Below, in pieces: positions 26,275 to 34,664 of a stretch of DNA of 64,000 bases; within the stretch, counting starts at the first letter, position 1, and the number at the start of each line of letters is the position of its first letter. The position numbers and the translations under genes were made by a program. Source of the stretch: JAHEJJ01 sp965212205. GTDB taxonomy: Bacteria; Bacteroidota; Bacteroidia; Flavobacteriales; Flavobacteriaceae. Under the pieces are notes generated by a model that saw nothing but the letters and a program-made list of their open reading frames with translations, was not told where the DNA came from and ran no database searches. Where the stretch lies: the NCBI GenBank assembly GCA_965212205.1, contig CBDBUX010000011.1, forward strand, positions 868,001-932,000, given 5' to 3'.

Positions 26275-26457
26275 ATGGGAATGAACAAAAATACGGTCCT
26301 CGCCTGGGCCACGTTTATAATGATCTCCGTCGGGGTGGGCCTGATCGCTTTGGGCGCCTTTCGTTACGATGAGATCGCAGGCTGGGGATTTGCTTCAGTA
26401 GGGATCGGCTTTTTCGCCATTGCATGGGTTTTTAATGCTCTTAAAGGAAGAGTATAA
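26275..26457 (+). CDS. CAL67264-family small membrane protein
   Basis: 60 residues with two transmembrane helices (about 7-27 and 36-55) and a short basic tail (LKGRV). This compact, Trp-containing pattern (MGMNKNTVLAWATFIMISVG, then GWGFASVGIGFFAIAWVFNA) matches a small family I know only from flavobacteria, where it lies beside ettA, as it does here (80 bp upstream). Inner-membrane; function unknown. Confidence 0.8.
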   Translation: MGMNKNTVLAWATFIMISVGVGLIALGAFRYDEIAGWGFASVGIGFFAIAWVFNALKGRV

Positions 26458-26537
26458 GATCTGGAAACCACTGAATTGTTAACTACCAAGATTTATCAAT
26501 CTATTACGATTATCCTTTTAGTATAAGATAACAGCTT

Positions 26538-28229
26538 ATGTCTGAAGATAAAAAGGTCATCTTTTCGATGTCGGGTGTGACCAAGACCTATAAAAATGCC
26601 AATACCCCGGTAATTAAAAATATTTATCTCAGCTTCTTTTACGGAGCTAAGATTGGGATATTGGGACTCAACGGATCGGGGAAATCCACCTTATTGAGGA
26701 TCATAGCCGGACAGGATACAAATTACCAGGGTCAGGTGGTATTCTCTCCGGGATATCACGTGGGCTACCTGGAACAAGATCCAAAAATTGATGAAGACAA
26801 GACGGTACTCGAAGTCGTCAGGGAAGGGGTTGGCGAAACGGTGGCCATACTCGATGAATACAATAAGATCAATGATATGTTCGCCCTGCCGGAGGTATAT
26901 GAGGATGCCGATAAGATGCAAAAGCTGATGGATAAGCAGGCAGCGCTCCAGGACCAGATCGACGCTTCCAATGCATGGGAATTAGACACCAAACTCGAAA
27001 TCGCTATGGACGCGTTGCGTACCCCAGACCCAGAACAGAAAATTTCGGTCTTGTCTGGTGGTGAAAGAAGACGTGTTGCCCTCTGCCGGCTATTATTGCA
27101 AGAACCCGAGACACTATTATTAGATGAACCGACCAACCACCTGGATGCCGAATCGGTTCATTGGCTCGAGCACCACCTTGCTCAGTATAAAGGCACTGTT
27201 ATCGCCGTGACGCACGACCGTTATTTTTTAGATAATGTGGCCGGATGGATCCTGGAACTCGACCGCGGTGAGGGTATACCATGGAAGGGAAATTATAGCA
27301 GTTGGCTCGATCAGAAAGCAAAACGGCTCGCCCAGGAGAGCAAACAGGCCTCTAAACGGCAGAAAACGCTTGAACGTGAGCTCGATTGGGTTAGACAAGG
27401 GGCTAAAGGAAGACAGGCCAAACAAAAAGCCCGATTAAAGAACTATGATAAACTCCTCAATCAGGACCAAAAGAAGCTCGATGAGAAGCTGGAAATATAT
27501 ATCCCTAATGGTCCGCGATTGGGTACCAATGTGATCGAAGCCAATGGGGTAAGTAAAGCCTACGGGGATAAACTGCTATATGAAAATCTGAATTTCAAAC
27601 TTCCCCAGGCTGGTATTGTCGGTATAATAGGGCCGAATGGGGCCGGAAAGACTACGATATTCAGAATGATCATGGGCGAAGAACAAGCCGATAAAGGCTC
27701 TTTCGAAGTAGGGGATACCGCAAAACTAGCCTATGTAGATCAAAGTCATGCCGATATTGATCAGGAAAAGAGCATCTGGGAAAATTTTAGTGATGGCCAG
27801 GAGCTGGTCATGATGGGAGGGAGGCAGGTAAATTCAAGAGCTTATCTCAGTCGTTTTAATTTTTCTGGTAGCGAGCAAAATAAGAAAGTCAGTATGTTGT
27901 CAGGTGGAGAACGGAATAGGCTGCATCTGGCGATGACCCTGAAGGAGGAAGGAAATGTCCTATTATTGGATGAACCAACCAATGATTTGGATATCAATAC
28001 GCTGAGGGCTTTGGAAGAAGGATTAGAAAACTTTGCGGGTTGTGCCGTTATCATTTCACACGATCGGTGGTTCCTCGATAGGATATGTACACATATTCTG
28101 GCTTTTGAAGGGGATTCGCAGGTATATTTCTTCGAAGGATCGTTTAGCGATTATGAAGAAAACAGGAAAAAAAGGCTTGGGGCAGATATATTGCCCAAAC
28201 GGATCAAGTATAAAAAATTAGTCAGGTAG
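26538..28229 (+). CDS. ettA: energy-dependent translational throttle protein EttA (ABC-F ATPase)
   Basis: 563 residues with two ABC ATPase domains: Walker A GLNGSGKST (about 41-49) and GPNGAGKTT (about 364-372), signatures LSGGERRRVAL and LSGGERNRLHL, Walker B with catalytic Glu LLDEPTNHLD and LLDEPTNDLD. Between them is the charged linker (about 255-310, rich in Lys, Arg and Gln) that in ABC-F proteins reaches the ribosomal P-site tRNA, and the first domain carries the arm insertion typical of EttA (about 95-145). EttA binds the ribosomal E site and gates the first elongation step by the ATP/ADP ratio. There are no transmembrane helices. An intrinsic terminator follows. Confidence 0.95.
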   Translation: MSEDKKVIFSMSGVTKTYKNANTPVIKNIYLSFFYGAKIGILGLNGSGKSTLLRIIAGQDTNYQGQVVFSPGYHVGYLEQDPKIDEDKTVLEVVREGVGETVAILDEYNKINDMFALPEVYEDADKMQKLMDKQAALQDQIDASNAWELDTKLEIAMDALRTPDPEQKISVLSGGERRRVALCRLLLQEPETLLLDEPTNHLDAESVHWLEHHLAQYKGTVIAVTHDRYFLDNVAGWILELDRGEGIPWKGNYSSWLDQKAKRLAQESKQASKRQKTLERELDWVRQGAKGRQAKQKARLKNYDKLLNQDQKKLDEKLEIYIPNGPRLGTNVIEANGVSKAYGDKLLYENLNFKLPQAGIVGIIGPNGAGKTTIFRMIMGEEQADKGSFEVGDTAKLAYVDQSHADIDQEKSIWENFSDGQELVMMGGRQVNSRAYLSRFNFSGSEQNKKVSMLSGGERNRLHLAMTLKEEGNVLLLDEPTNDLDINTLRALEEGLENFAGCAVIISHDRWFLDRICTHILAFEGDSQVYFFEGSFSDYEENRKKRLGADILPKRIKYKKLVR

Positions 28230-28251
28230 CAAGCAGATGCAGTAGATTAAG

Positions 28252-28276
28252 CTCCCGATTAAACGGGAGTTTTTTT
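28252..28276 (+). terminator. intrinsic terminator after ettA
   Basis: Stem CTCCCG / CGGGAG (28252-28257 and 28264-28269) with ATTAAA loop and T7. It also lies just beyond the stop of the convergent MBL lipoprotein gene. Confidence 0.9.
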
Positions 28277-28282
28277 ATGCGC

Positions 28283-29098
28283 TTAAAATTCGTTTTCAGG
28301 GTACCAATCTAACTGAATTACCTCGATCATGGCATTACCGGCTTCGATCAGTTCTTTGAACTTAGCCACATCACTCACGTCAGGGCGTCCTCTGTAATGA
28401 TACGGGTAGACCTGTTTGGGCCGGAACTCAAGTACGGCATCCGCGGCTTTATCAACCGTCATGGTATAAGGCTGATTCATACAAACAAAGGCTTTGTCGA
28501 TGTTTTCCAAAGATCTCATCTCCGGAATATCTTCTGTATCGCCAGAGAAATATATGCGCGATTTGCCCAGATTTAGTACATATCCGTTGCCACGACCTTT
28601 CTCATGAAATTTTTTAGCCTCAGGTCTGAGGTTGTACATTGGAATGGCCTCAACCGTAATTCCGTAGCGTTTTTTTGACGTACCGTTGTCCAGGACATCG
28701 ATCTGAGGAGTAAACTCCTGGGGCATCATATAGGCGACGGCCCTTGGCATCATTATCTTCGCCTTTTCTGTATTGAGACCCTGCAGGGTTTCAAGATTAA
28801 AGTGATCTCCATGAACATCGGTGATCAGAATCAGATCCGGATCCTTTTGGCCCTCAAATGCTTCTTCACCCCCTACGGGATCAACATAAATGGTAACCTC
28901 ACCCCATTCTATCACTGCTGTAGCATGCTCTATTGGAATTATGGTCAATTGTTTATCCGCTTGCTCGTCTTCTATTGGCACAGATATTTTATCGCCATTG
29001 GTCATAGGAAGACTATGCATATCCGGGCCTGTTTTCTTTTGCTCTCTGCATGCGATCATACTACTGAAAATCAACAATGTAATTATGAAGTTATTCAT
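28283..29098 (-). CDS. MBL-fold metallo-hydrolase, putative lipoprotein
   Basis: 271 residues. The N-terminus ends in a lipobox (SSMIAC, Cys17), so the mature protein is probably a membrane-anchored lipoprotein. The metallo-beta-lactamase fold shows in 'ATAVIEWGEVTIYVDPVGG', LITDVHGDHFN, 'FSGDTEDIPEM' and 'QVYPYHYRGRPD'. The metal motif reads D-x-H-x-D-H (TDVHGDH) rather than the usual HxHxDH, so the first His is Asp, a variant seen in some UPF0173-like members. It is related in fold to the cytoplasmic hydrolase at 16028-16708, but sited in the envelope. The substrate is unknown; the gene is convergent with ettA. Confidence 0.87.
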   Translation of the reverse strand: MNNFIITLLIFSSMIACREQKKTGPDMHSLPMTNGDKISVPIEDEQADKQLTIIPIEHATAVIEWGEVTIYVDPVGGEEAFEGQKDPDLILITDVHGDHFNLETLQGLNTEKAKIMMPRAVAYMMPQEFTPQIDVLDNGTSKKRYGITVEAIPMYNLRPEAKKFHEKGRGNGYVLNLGKSRIYFSGDTEDIPEMRSLENIDKAFVCMNQPYTMTVDKAADAVLEFRPKQVYPYHYRGRPDVSDVAKFKELIEAGNAMIEVIQLDWYPENEF

Positions 29099-29147
29099 GG
29101 GTTGTATAGAGTTTTTTATACTTTATTGTTCTATTAGATAATGGAGG

Positions 29148-29627
29148 CTATGCATCCAGGTCGAGTGCCATTTTAATGTTGCTGCGTTGATATGGCGACT
29201 GAGCCTCCAGTTCGATCTCTTTAAATCCGAATTTTCGATAGACATGTATGGCGGGCTGGAGTTTGGTATGAGAATACAGTACAATTCTTTGCCATTTCTT
29301 CTTCTTGGCAAATTCAATTGCGAATTCCATCATAGCCTGCCCTATTTTTTTCCCTTGATAATGGGGGTCTACCGCCATTTTGCCCAATTCGAATACTTCT
29401 TCATCGATTTTCATCAATGAGAAACAACCTGCGGTCTGATCATTTAACAAGGCAAAAAAGATATACCCGCCTTGTTCTATTATGTAGGATTCGCATTTTT
29501 CCAGTATTTCCTTGTCTTTAGCCTCGACATAGAAATAGTGCTCCAGCCAGGCAAGATTTAAATCCCTGAAAAGCCTGGCCATAGAGGGTTCGAAAGAAAC
29601 GATCCTGGGTGTCATTTTTAATATCAA
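29148..29627 (-). CDS. GNAT N-acetyltransferase
   Basis: 159 residues with the GNAT core: strand 'GGYIFFALLNDQTAGCFSLMK', motif A 'VFELGKMAVDPHYQGKKIGQAMMEFAIEFAKKK' containing the acetyl-CoA loop Q-G-K-K-I-G, then 'RIVLYSHTKLQPAIHVYRKFGFKEI' (motif B). Relatives acetylate amino acids, peptides or small amines. A second in-frame ATG four codons in (MTPRIVSFE) is an equally good start. Cytoplasmic, single gene with no clear partner. Confidence 0.88.
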   Translation of the reverse strand: MILKMTPRIVSFEPSMARLFRDLNLAWLEHYFYVEAKDKEILEKCESYIIEQGGYIFFALLNDQTAGCFSLMKIDEEVFELGKMAVDPHYQGKKIGQAMMEFAIEFAKKKKWQRIVLYSHTKLQPAIHVYRKFGFKEIELEAQSPYQRSNIKMALDLDA

Positions 29628-29787
29628 AAACTTTAAAGACTAAAAATAATGCTTTGTAGAACCATTGATAAACAAATAATTTAAATTTTTGACATCCGAA
29701 AAAATCTAAATCGAAACTTGCACCGTATATAGACTGACAGACCGAATGCGAATACTAGAAAAATAAAAGTTAATTAATTTTTACATC

Positions 29788-30678
29788 ATGACTGAAACAA
29801 AAAGTAACAACAACAGTTTAAAAGTAATTGCCGGCTTATTGGGCGTGGTTTTGCTCGGTACGCTGATTTACACTGTAAGTCTTTATCAGGATAAGAAAAA
29901 GACCACTCAGGCCCTTACTCAGGAAAAAGACCTGGTAGTAGAGGATTTGAATAGTCTGAAATCGGAATACGATAAAGCGATCCTGGAAAGCAATGCTACC
30001 AACGAAGAATTGGTAGAAGCGCGCGACCGTATTGCAAAGTACATCGATTCTGTACAGACGATGAAGGCTGATATCAGCTCACTCTCACGCTACAGAAGGC
30101 AAGTAAGTGTTCTTAAGAAAGAAAGAGAAGCACTTATCCAGAAGGTCGATTCTTTGACCCAATCCAATGCTTTGATTGCTATGCAACGAGACAGCACCTA
30201 TGTTGAACTCGAAAAGCAAACAGTTTTCAACGACTCACTTGTAGTTCAGAATACTCAATTGGCCGAGGTGGTTGAAAGAGGATCTGCCCTTAACCTTTCT
30301 GCTTTTACAGTAGATGCGGTTCGTGTGAGAAATAATGGGAAAATGGTTTCTACTACCCGCGCCAACAGAACAGACAAACTTAAGATCTGTTTTACAGTTG
30401 CCGATAATGTGATTGCAGAGGCTGGTGATAGAGAGTTTCTTATCGAAGTGCTCGATCCACAAGGTAATGTGATCAGTGGTGGGAATACAAAATCTAACGA
30501 AGCTGGTGCTTCTGTTACCTACAGCAAAGGTACTTTCTTCTACTATGAGAACGGAAATATCGACGTTTGTGATTATATCGACAAGCCAGGAGGTGATTTC
30601 CAGAATGGAAATTACATGGTAAATGTCTATGATGATGCACTTAAACTTTTGGGAACTAACAAGTTTACCTTGAAGTAA
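29788..30678 (+). CDS. membrane-anchored coiled-coil protein with C-terminal beta domain
   Basis: 296 residues. One transmembrane helix near the N-terminus (about 12-31, VIAGLLGVVLLGTLIYTVSL), then a long coiled coil (about 35-170, heptads rich in Leu, Glu, Lys and Gln), then a C-terminal beta-rich domain (about 175-296) with 'FTVDAVRVRNNGKMVST', 'LKICFTVADNVIAEAGDREFLIEVLDPQGNVI' and a final 'NYMVNVYDDALKLLGTNKFTLK'. The topology places the coiled coil and beta domain in the periplasm. No known catalytic motif is visible. It is a single-gene unit ending in a strong terminator; function unknown. Confidence 0.75.
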   Translation: MTETKSNNNSLKVIAGLLGVVLLGTLIYTVSLYQDKKKTTQALTQEKDLVVEDLNSLKSEYDKAILESNATNEELVEARDRIAKYIDSVQTMKADISSLSRYRRQVSVLKKEREALIQKVDSLTQSNALIAMQRDSTYVELEKQTVFNDSLVVQNTQLAEVVERGSALNLSAFTVDAVRVRNNGKMVSTTRANRTDKLKICFTVADNVIAEAGDREFLIEVLDPQGNVISGGNTKSNEAGASVTYSKGTFFYYENGNIDVCDYIDKPGGDFQNGNYMVNVYDDALKLLGTNKFTLK

Positions 30679-30703
30679 TTAAACACTATCCTACTATGAA
30701 AAG

Positions 30704-30730
30704 GGGCCTTCAATTTGAAGGCCCTTTTTT
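30704..30730 (+). terminator. intrinsic terminator after the coiled-coil gene
   Basis: Stem GGGCCTTC / GAAGGCCC (30704-30711 and 30717-30724) with loop AATTT and T6. Confidence 0.92.
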
Positions 30731-30766
30731 ATTACCGATTCATGTGCTCTAACTACAGGAAAGTAT

Positions 30767-32164
30767 CTATTTTAGGCCGCCAACCATATCTTCTGGGCGT
30801 ACCCATTGATCATATTCTTCCTCCGTCACATATCCAAGACGCACTGCCTCTTCTCTAAGGGTTGTACCATTTTTATGGGCCGTATTGGCTATCTCGGCTG
30901 CCTTGTAGTAGCCAATTTTGGTATTGAGGGCGGTCACCAGCATAAGCGAATTATTAAGCAAGCGGGTGATGACCTCCTGGTTAGGCATAATTCCAATTGC
31001 ACAGTTCTGGTCGAAACTCACACAGGCGTCTCCCAGAAGCCTGGCCGACTGAAGTAAGTTTGCTGCCATTACGGGTTTAAAAACGTTGAGTTCGTAATGG
31101 CCTTGTGTTCCTGCCACGCTTACCGCAACATCATTACCGATAACCTGAGCACAGACCATGGTCAGCGCTTCACATTGGGTGGGATTCACTTTACCTGGCA
31201 TTATTGAACTACCCGGTTCATTGGCAGGCAGAATTATTTCGCCGATGCCTGAACGGGGTCCGGAAGCCATCATTCTGATGTCATTGGCTATTTTATTAAG
31301 CGAAACAGCCAATTGTTTAAGTGCACCATGAGCTTCCACAAAAGCATCATGAGCTGCTAGAGCTTCAAATTTGTTTGCTGCGGTTATAAAAGGCAGGCCG
31401 GTAAATTGGGCAATATACTTAGCTACCAAGACATCATACCCGGGAGGAGTGTTGAGGCCGGTGCCAACAGCTGTGCCGCCCAAGGCCAATTCACTGAGGT
31501 GGCTAAGTGTATTCTCCAATGCTTTTATGCCGTGGTTGAGTTGAGAAACATATCCCGAAAATTCCTGGCCTAAAGTCAGGGGAGTGGCGTCCATCAGGTG
31601 TGTACGGCCAATTTTAACTACATCTTTGAACTCTTGTGCCTTTTTATCGAGCGTATCCCTGAATTGCTTTACTCCCGGCAAGGTGGTTTCCACTATCATT
31701 TTATAGCCTGCAATATGCATTCCGGTTGGGAATGTATCGTTCGAAGACTGCGATTTATTTACATCATCGTTGGGGGTAAGCGTTTTATCGCCCTGGCCTA
31801 TTTCTTTCCCTGCTAATACATGGGCCCGATTAGCGATTACCTCGTTTACATTCATATTGCTCTGGGTTCCGGAACCGGTCTGCCAGATCACGAGTGGGAA
31901 TTGCTCATCGTGTTTGCCTGCGAGTATTTCATCGCATACACTCCCAATTAGATCTCTTTTTTCCTCAGAAAGCACACCGAGCTCACAATTGGTATAGGCT
32001 GCGGCTTTTTTCAAATAGGCAAAACCGTAGACAATTTCGAGCGGCATCGATGCCGGGGGGCCTATTTTAAAATTATTCCGTGAACGTTCGGTTTGTGCAC
32101 CCCAGTATTTATCGGAAGGTACCTTTACTTCACCCATGGTATCTTTTTCAACTCTATAACTCAT
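30767..32164 (-). CDS. fumC: class II fumarate hydratase
   Basis: Interconverts fumarate and malate in the TCA cycle without an iron-sulfur cluster. 465 residues of the fumarase/aspartase superfamily. Landmarks are 'GEVKVPSDKYWGAQTERSRNNFKI' at the start, 'WQTGSGTQSNMNVNEVI' and 'NKSQSSNDTFPTGMHI', 'GRTHLMDATPLTLGQEFSGY' and the family signature GSSIMPGKVNPTQ carrying the catalytic Ser loop. The ATG at 32164 matches the usual MSYRVEKDTMGEVKV N-terminus. A perfect TAnnTTTG box lies 22 bp upstream. Cytoplasmic tetramer; single gene. Confidence 0.97.
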   Translation of the reverse strand: MSYRVEKDTMGEVKVPSDKYWGAQTERSRNNFKIGPPASMPLEIVYGFAYLKKAAAYTNCELGVLSEEKRDLIGSVCDEILAGKHDEQFPLVIWQTGSGTQSNMNVNEVIANRAHVLAGKEIGQGDKTLTPNDDVNKSQSSNDTFPTGMHIAGYKMIVETTLPGVKQFRDTLDKKAQEFKDVVKIGRTHLMDATPLTLGQEFSGYVSQLNHGIKALENTLSHLSELALGGTAVGTGLNTPPGYDVLVAKYIAQFTGLPFITAANKFEALAAHDAFVEAHGALKQLAVSLNKIANDIRMMASGPRSGIGEIILPANEPGSSIMPGKVNPTQCEALTMVCAQVIGNDVAVSVAGTQGHYELNVFKPVMAANLLQSARLLGDACVSFDQNCAIGIMPNQEVITRLLNNSLMLVTALNTKIGYYKAAEIANTAHKNGTTLREEAVRLGYVTEEEYDQWVRPEDMVGGLK

Positions 32165-32185
32165 AAGTACATTATTTAATTAAGA

Positions 32186-32193
32186 CAAAGGTA
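32186..32193 (-). promoter_or_regulatory. -7 box upstream of fumC
   Basis: TACCTTTG on the minus strand (TAnnTTTG), 22 bp before the fumC ATG. No well-spaced TTG -33 element was found. Confidence 0.5.
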
Positions 32194-32257
32194 GCTCAAA
32201 AGCAAGTCGTTTTCTAAGGGAAAATATGCTATTTTACCTTAATATTTTTTAATCCAA

Positions 32258-32290
32258 TTTGTACAATTAATAGTTTTAGGATTATCTTTG
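32258..32290 (+). promoter_or_regulatory. Bacteroidota promoter of the 57-residue membrane protein gene
   Basis: TTTG at 32258-32261 and TATCTTTG at 32283-32290 with a 21-bp spacer; a near-ideal match to the TTTG-N(17-23)-TAnnTTTG consensus. The ATG is 23 nt downstream of the -7 box. Confidence 0.75.
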
Positions 32291-32312
32291 TTTTTGAATA
32301 AAAAGCAGCGTT

Positions 32313-32486
32313 ATGTTCGATTTTGATCAATATCTTGGATTCCTTGCCTTCCTTACCATAGTTACCATTGGATTTTGGTTGATGATGTTGTTGTTGCTTT
32401 TTATCGTGCCCTATTGGCTTGGAGGCAACCTGAGAGAGATGTGGAAAGAAAGGCGTGAAGCCCGAAGAGCTAAAGAAGATATCTAA
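32313..32486 (+). CDS. small single-pass membrane protein, unknown function
   Basis: 57 residues: a short acidic start (MFDFDQY), one long transmembrane helix (about 8-37, with 'FLTIVTIGFWLMMLLLLFIV'), a P-Y-W-L-G-G turn and a highly charged C-terminal helix 'REMWKERREARRAKEDI'. It has its own consensus promoter and its own terminator (32493-32517), so it is an independent transcription unit of about 200 nt, divergent from fumC. Start chosen as the only ATG that gives this frame. I do not recognise the family. Its form is like small membrane regulators, but no partner can be named. Confidence 0.78.
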   Translation: MFDFDQYLGFLAFLTIVTIGFWLMMLLLLFIVPYWLGGNLREMWKERREARRAKEDI

Positions 32487-32492
32487 AAAAAT

Positions 32493-32517
32493 AAAGCCCG
32501 TTTACTACGGGCTTTTT
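32493..32517 (+). terminator. intrinsic terminator of the small membrane protein gene
   Basis: Stem GCCCG / CGGGC (32496-32500, 32508-32512) flanked by AAA and TTTTT, 10 nt after the stop codon. Confidence 0.85.
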
Positions 32518-32551
32518 ATTTGAAAAGAAATTTATCGGCTGCATAACGCGC

Positions 32552-33022
32552 TTACTCCTTATTCTTTTTATCCTTTTTTCCTTTCTTTTTCTTACTCTTA
32601 GTTTTTCTTACCCCTTTTTCCTGAATCTCAAGAATAAGTTGGTACTTGTCTTCCGGAAGCCCAGCCTTTAGTTCTTCATTCTGATTTTTTCTGATCTGAT
32701 CGATCTTTTCTTTGGTCTTTTGAGGCTCCAGATCGAGTATGCTGAGTTCAATTCTTTGCTGAATGTACTTGGTAAGGATCGATGAAACCACGGCCTCTTC
32801 AAACGGATTTAATTGGGCAGTCTCTGTTATCTTGGGCATTTCATTTTCAACGATCTCTTCAGCGGTTAGAGCCTTGGGTTCTGGTTTCTGATCATTCGAA
32901 TCTGGAATAATGCTATTAGGCCTGCCGCCATAAGAATACCCGTTGCGGTATTGAGCTTCGGCCTGGAACATCATAAGAAGCAGTAAAGTGATCAGCCAAA
33001 TTCCTGATAATCGAGGTTTCAT
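32552..33022 (-). CDS. secreted protein with Lys-rich tail, unknown function
   Basis: 156 residues. Signal peptide at about 1-23 (GIWLITLLLLMMFQAEA, then Q). The mature part has a Gly/Tyr/Asn stretch, an acidic helix region with 'LTAEEIVENEMPKI', a helix-rich section (about 72-135) and a C-terminal tail dense in Lys (KTKSKKKKGKKDKKNKE). The tail could bind polyanions or membrane surfaces, or be unstructured. No enzyme motif. It lies between the small membrane gene and arsC, all on separate or opposite strands. I do not recognise a named family. Confidence 0.7.
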   Translation of the reverse strand: MKPRLSGIWLITLLLLMMFQAEAQYRNGYSYGGRPNSIIPDSNDQKPEPKALTAEEIVENEMPKITETAQLNPFEEAVVSSILTKYIQQRIELSILDLEPQKTKEKIDQIRKNQNEELKAGLPEDKYQLILEIQEKGVRKTKSKKKKGKKDKKNKE

Positions 33023-33093
33023 TGTAGAACTCTTATTATAGATAGGTTTTGCAAATATAGTTATAGTTTTTGCTGTCTCCCAAATACTTAAGA

Positions 33094-33441
33094 CTATTTA
33101 GTGATGAATTCGGCGATGAGTTCGGGAGGTCTTCCGAGTACTGCCTTATCACCGGAAATTACTATAGGGCGCTCAATTAGTTTTGGATGCTCTGCCATTG
33201 CTTGCAGAATTTCCATCTTGTTTAATTCTTTGCCCTTATACTTCTCTTTCCAAACCGTTTCATTTTTGCGAATGAGCTGTTCGGGCTCAATCCCCAGTTT
33301 TTTTACAATTTTTGCCAGTTGGTCTGCCGACGGAACTTCTTTCAAATATTCTATTATTTTAAAGGCTTGTCCGGATTCCTGTAATATGGCTAAACCTTCT
33401 CTAGATTTTCTGCATCTCGGATTATGGTAAATCTCAATCAT
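33094..33441 (-). CDS. ArsC-family reductase (arsenate reductase/YfgD-like)
   Basis: 115 residues of thioredoxin fold. The active-site Cys is in YHNPRCRKSREG (Cys9), and the conserved Arg is in 'IERPIVISGDKAVLGRPPE'. E. coli ArsC uses glutathione and glutaredoxin to reduce arsenate; the closely related YfgD/Spx-like members may act on other substrates. With no arsenic operon genes here, a housekeeping role is at least as likely. Family call firm, substrate not. Confidence 0.9.
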   Translation of the reverse strand: MIEIYHNPRCRKSREGLAILQESGQAFKIIEYLKEVPSADQLAKIVKKLGIEPEQLIRKNETVWKEKYKGKELNKMEILQAMAEHPKLIERPIVISGDKAVLGRPPELIAEFITK

Positions 33442-33486
33442 TTTAAATTATTATCTGCTACCCTAAGTAGGCAGCTGGTTAGTAAA

Positions 33487-34582
33487 TCAGGCTTCTTTCT
33501 GCCCCATCATCATTAAATAGGCCTTAAGAAAAGCATCAATATCACCATCGAGTACGGCTTCAACATTACCGGTTTCTTCACCACTGCGAACATCTTTTAC
33601 CAGTTTATAAGGGTGCAAAACATAATTCCGAATCTGAGAACCCCACTCAATTTTAAGTTTAGAGGATTCAATCTCTTGCCGCGCCTCTTGTTTCTTTCGC
33701 AATTCTATCTCATAGAGCTGCGATTTGAGCATTTTCATAGCTGTTGCCCGGTTATCGTGCTGCGATCTGGAGTCGGAACAGGAGATCTGTATCCCACTGG
33801 GCTTATGTACAAGTTGAACCTTGGTTTCTACCTTGTTCACGTTCTGGCCACCAGCTCCACTAGAGCGTGCAGTGGTGATCTCGATATCAGCCGAATTAAT
33901 CTCGATCTCAATACTGTCGTCGACTAGTGGATAAACATAAACCGAAGCAAAAGAGGTATGGCGTTTGGCATTGCTGTCGAAAGGTGAAATTCTTACCAGC
34001 CTGTGTACCCCGTTTTCACCTTTAAGCCAACCAAAGGCAAAATCTCCATCTATTTCAAGTGTTACAGTCTTGATGCCGGCTACGTCGCCCTCCTGATAAT
34101 TTAATTCCTTAACCTTGTAGCCGTTTTTCTCACTCCACATTAGGTACATGCGCATCAGCATAGCCGCCCAGTCGCAACTCTCCGTACCGCCCGCGCCTGC
34201 AGTGATCTGAAGAACTGCGGTCATATCATCTCCCTCCTCGGACAGCATATTACGAAATTCCAGGTCTTCAATCTTATCTAAAGCCTTTTGATATAAGTCG
34301 GTAATTTCCTGGTCACCTACTTCCCCTTCCTTGTAGAATTCTAACATTACTTCCATATCGGAAAGCAGAGCAGACGCCTGATTATAGTCGGCCACCCATT
34401 TTTTCTTGGCCTGAAGCAGTTTCATCGCGGCCTGTGCTTTTATCGGGTTATCCCAGAAACCCGGAGCGAGGGTTTTTTCTTCCTCGTTCTCTATTTCAAT
34501 AAGTTTTGTATCGATGTCAAAGATACCTCCTTAACGCACCAAGACGTTCAATAAGATCTTTGTATTGATCTGTGCTAAGCAT
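33487..34582 (-). CDS. prfB: peptide chain release factor 2 with programmed +1 frameshift
   Basis: RF2 ends translation at UGA and UAA. The gene needs a +1 frameshift: the first 21 codons (34582-34520, MLSTDQYKDLIERLGALRRY-L) end at CTT, followed by an in-frame TGA (34519-34517). Shifting one base reads GAC and continues to the stop at 33487, giving 364 residues, close to the E. coli 365. The shift site has the classical SD-like AGGAGG just upstream and the CTTTGAC slip site. The functional motifs are SPF (VRISPFDSN) for stop recognition and GGQ (SSGAGGQNVN) for hydrolysis. A consensus promoter lies at 34598-34627. The C-terminal 312 residues are in the second frame. Confidence 0.97.
34516..34533 (-). 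promoter_or_regulatory. prfB autoregulatory frameshift site
   Basis: On the minus strand the sequence reads TAAGGAGGTATCTTTGAC: an internal SD-like AGGAGG, 3 nt, then CTT and the in-frame TGA followed by C. The shift is from CTT to TTT. This lets RF2 levels control their own synthesis. Confidence 0.93.
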
Positions 34583-34597
34583 AAAATAGCGTTTGGG

Positions 34598-34627
34598 CAA
34601 AAATAGCACTTAAGTATGGTTAGGCAA
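34598..34627 (-). promoter_or_regulatory. Bacteroidota-type promoter for prfB
   Basis: On the minus strand, TTG (34627-34625), 19 bp, then TATTTTTG (34605-34598), a perfect TAnnTTTG. It is 15 bp before the prfB ATG. Confidence 0.75.
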
Positions 34628-34664
34628 CCAATTTTATATAAATTTAGAACCTGATAAACCAGGT

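Noticed and set aside
34649..34664. Inverted repeat ACCTG-N6-CAGGT just before the metalloprotease ATG, and a similar CAGGT-N5-ACCTG at 10072-10086
   Set aside because: Five-base arms are expected by chance at this frequency, and the two sites are in unrelated contexts with different orientation of the arms.
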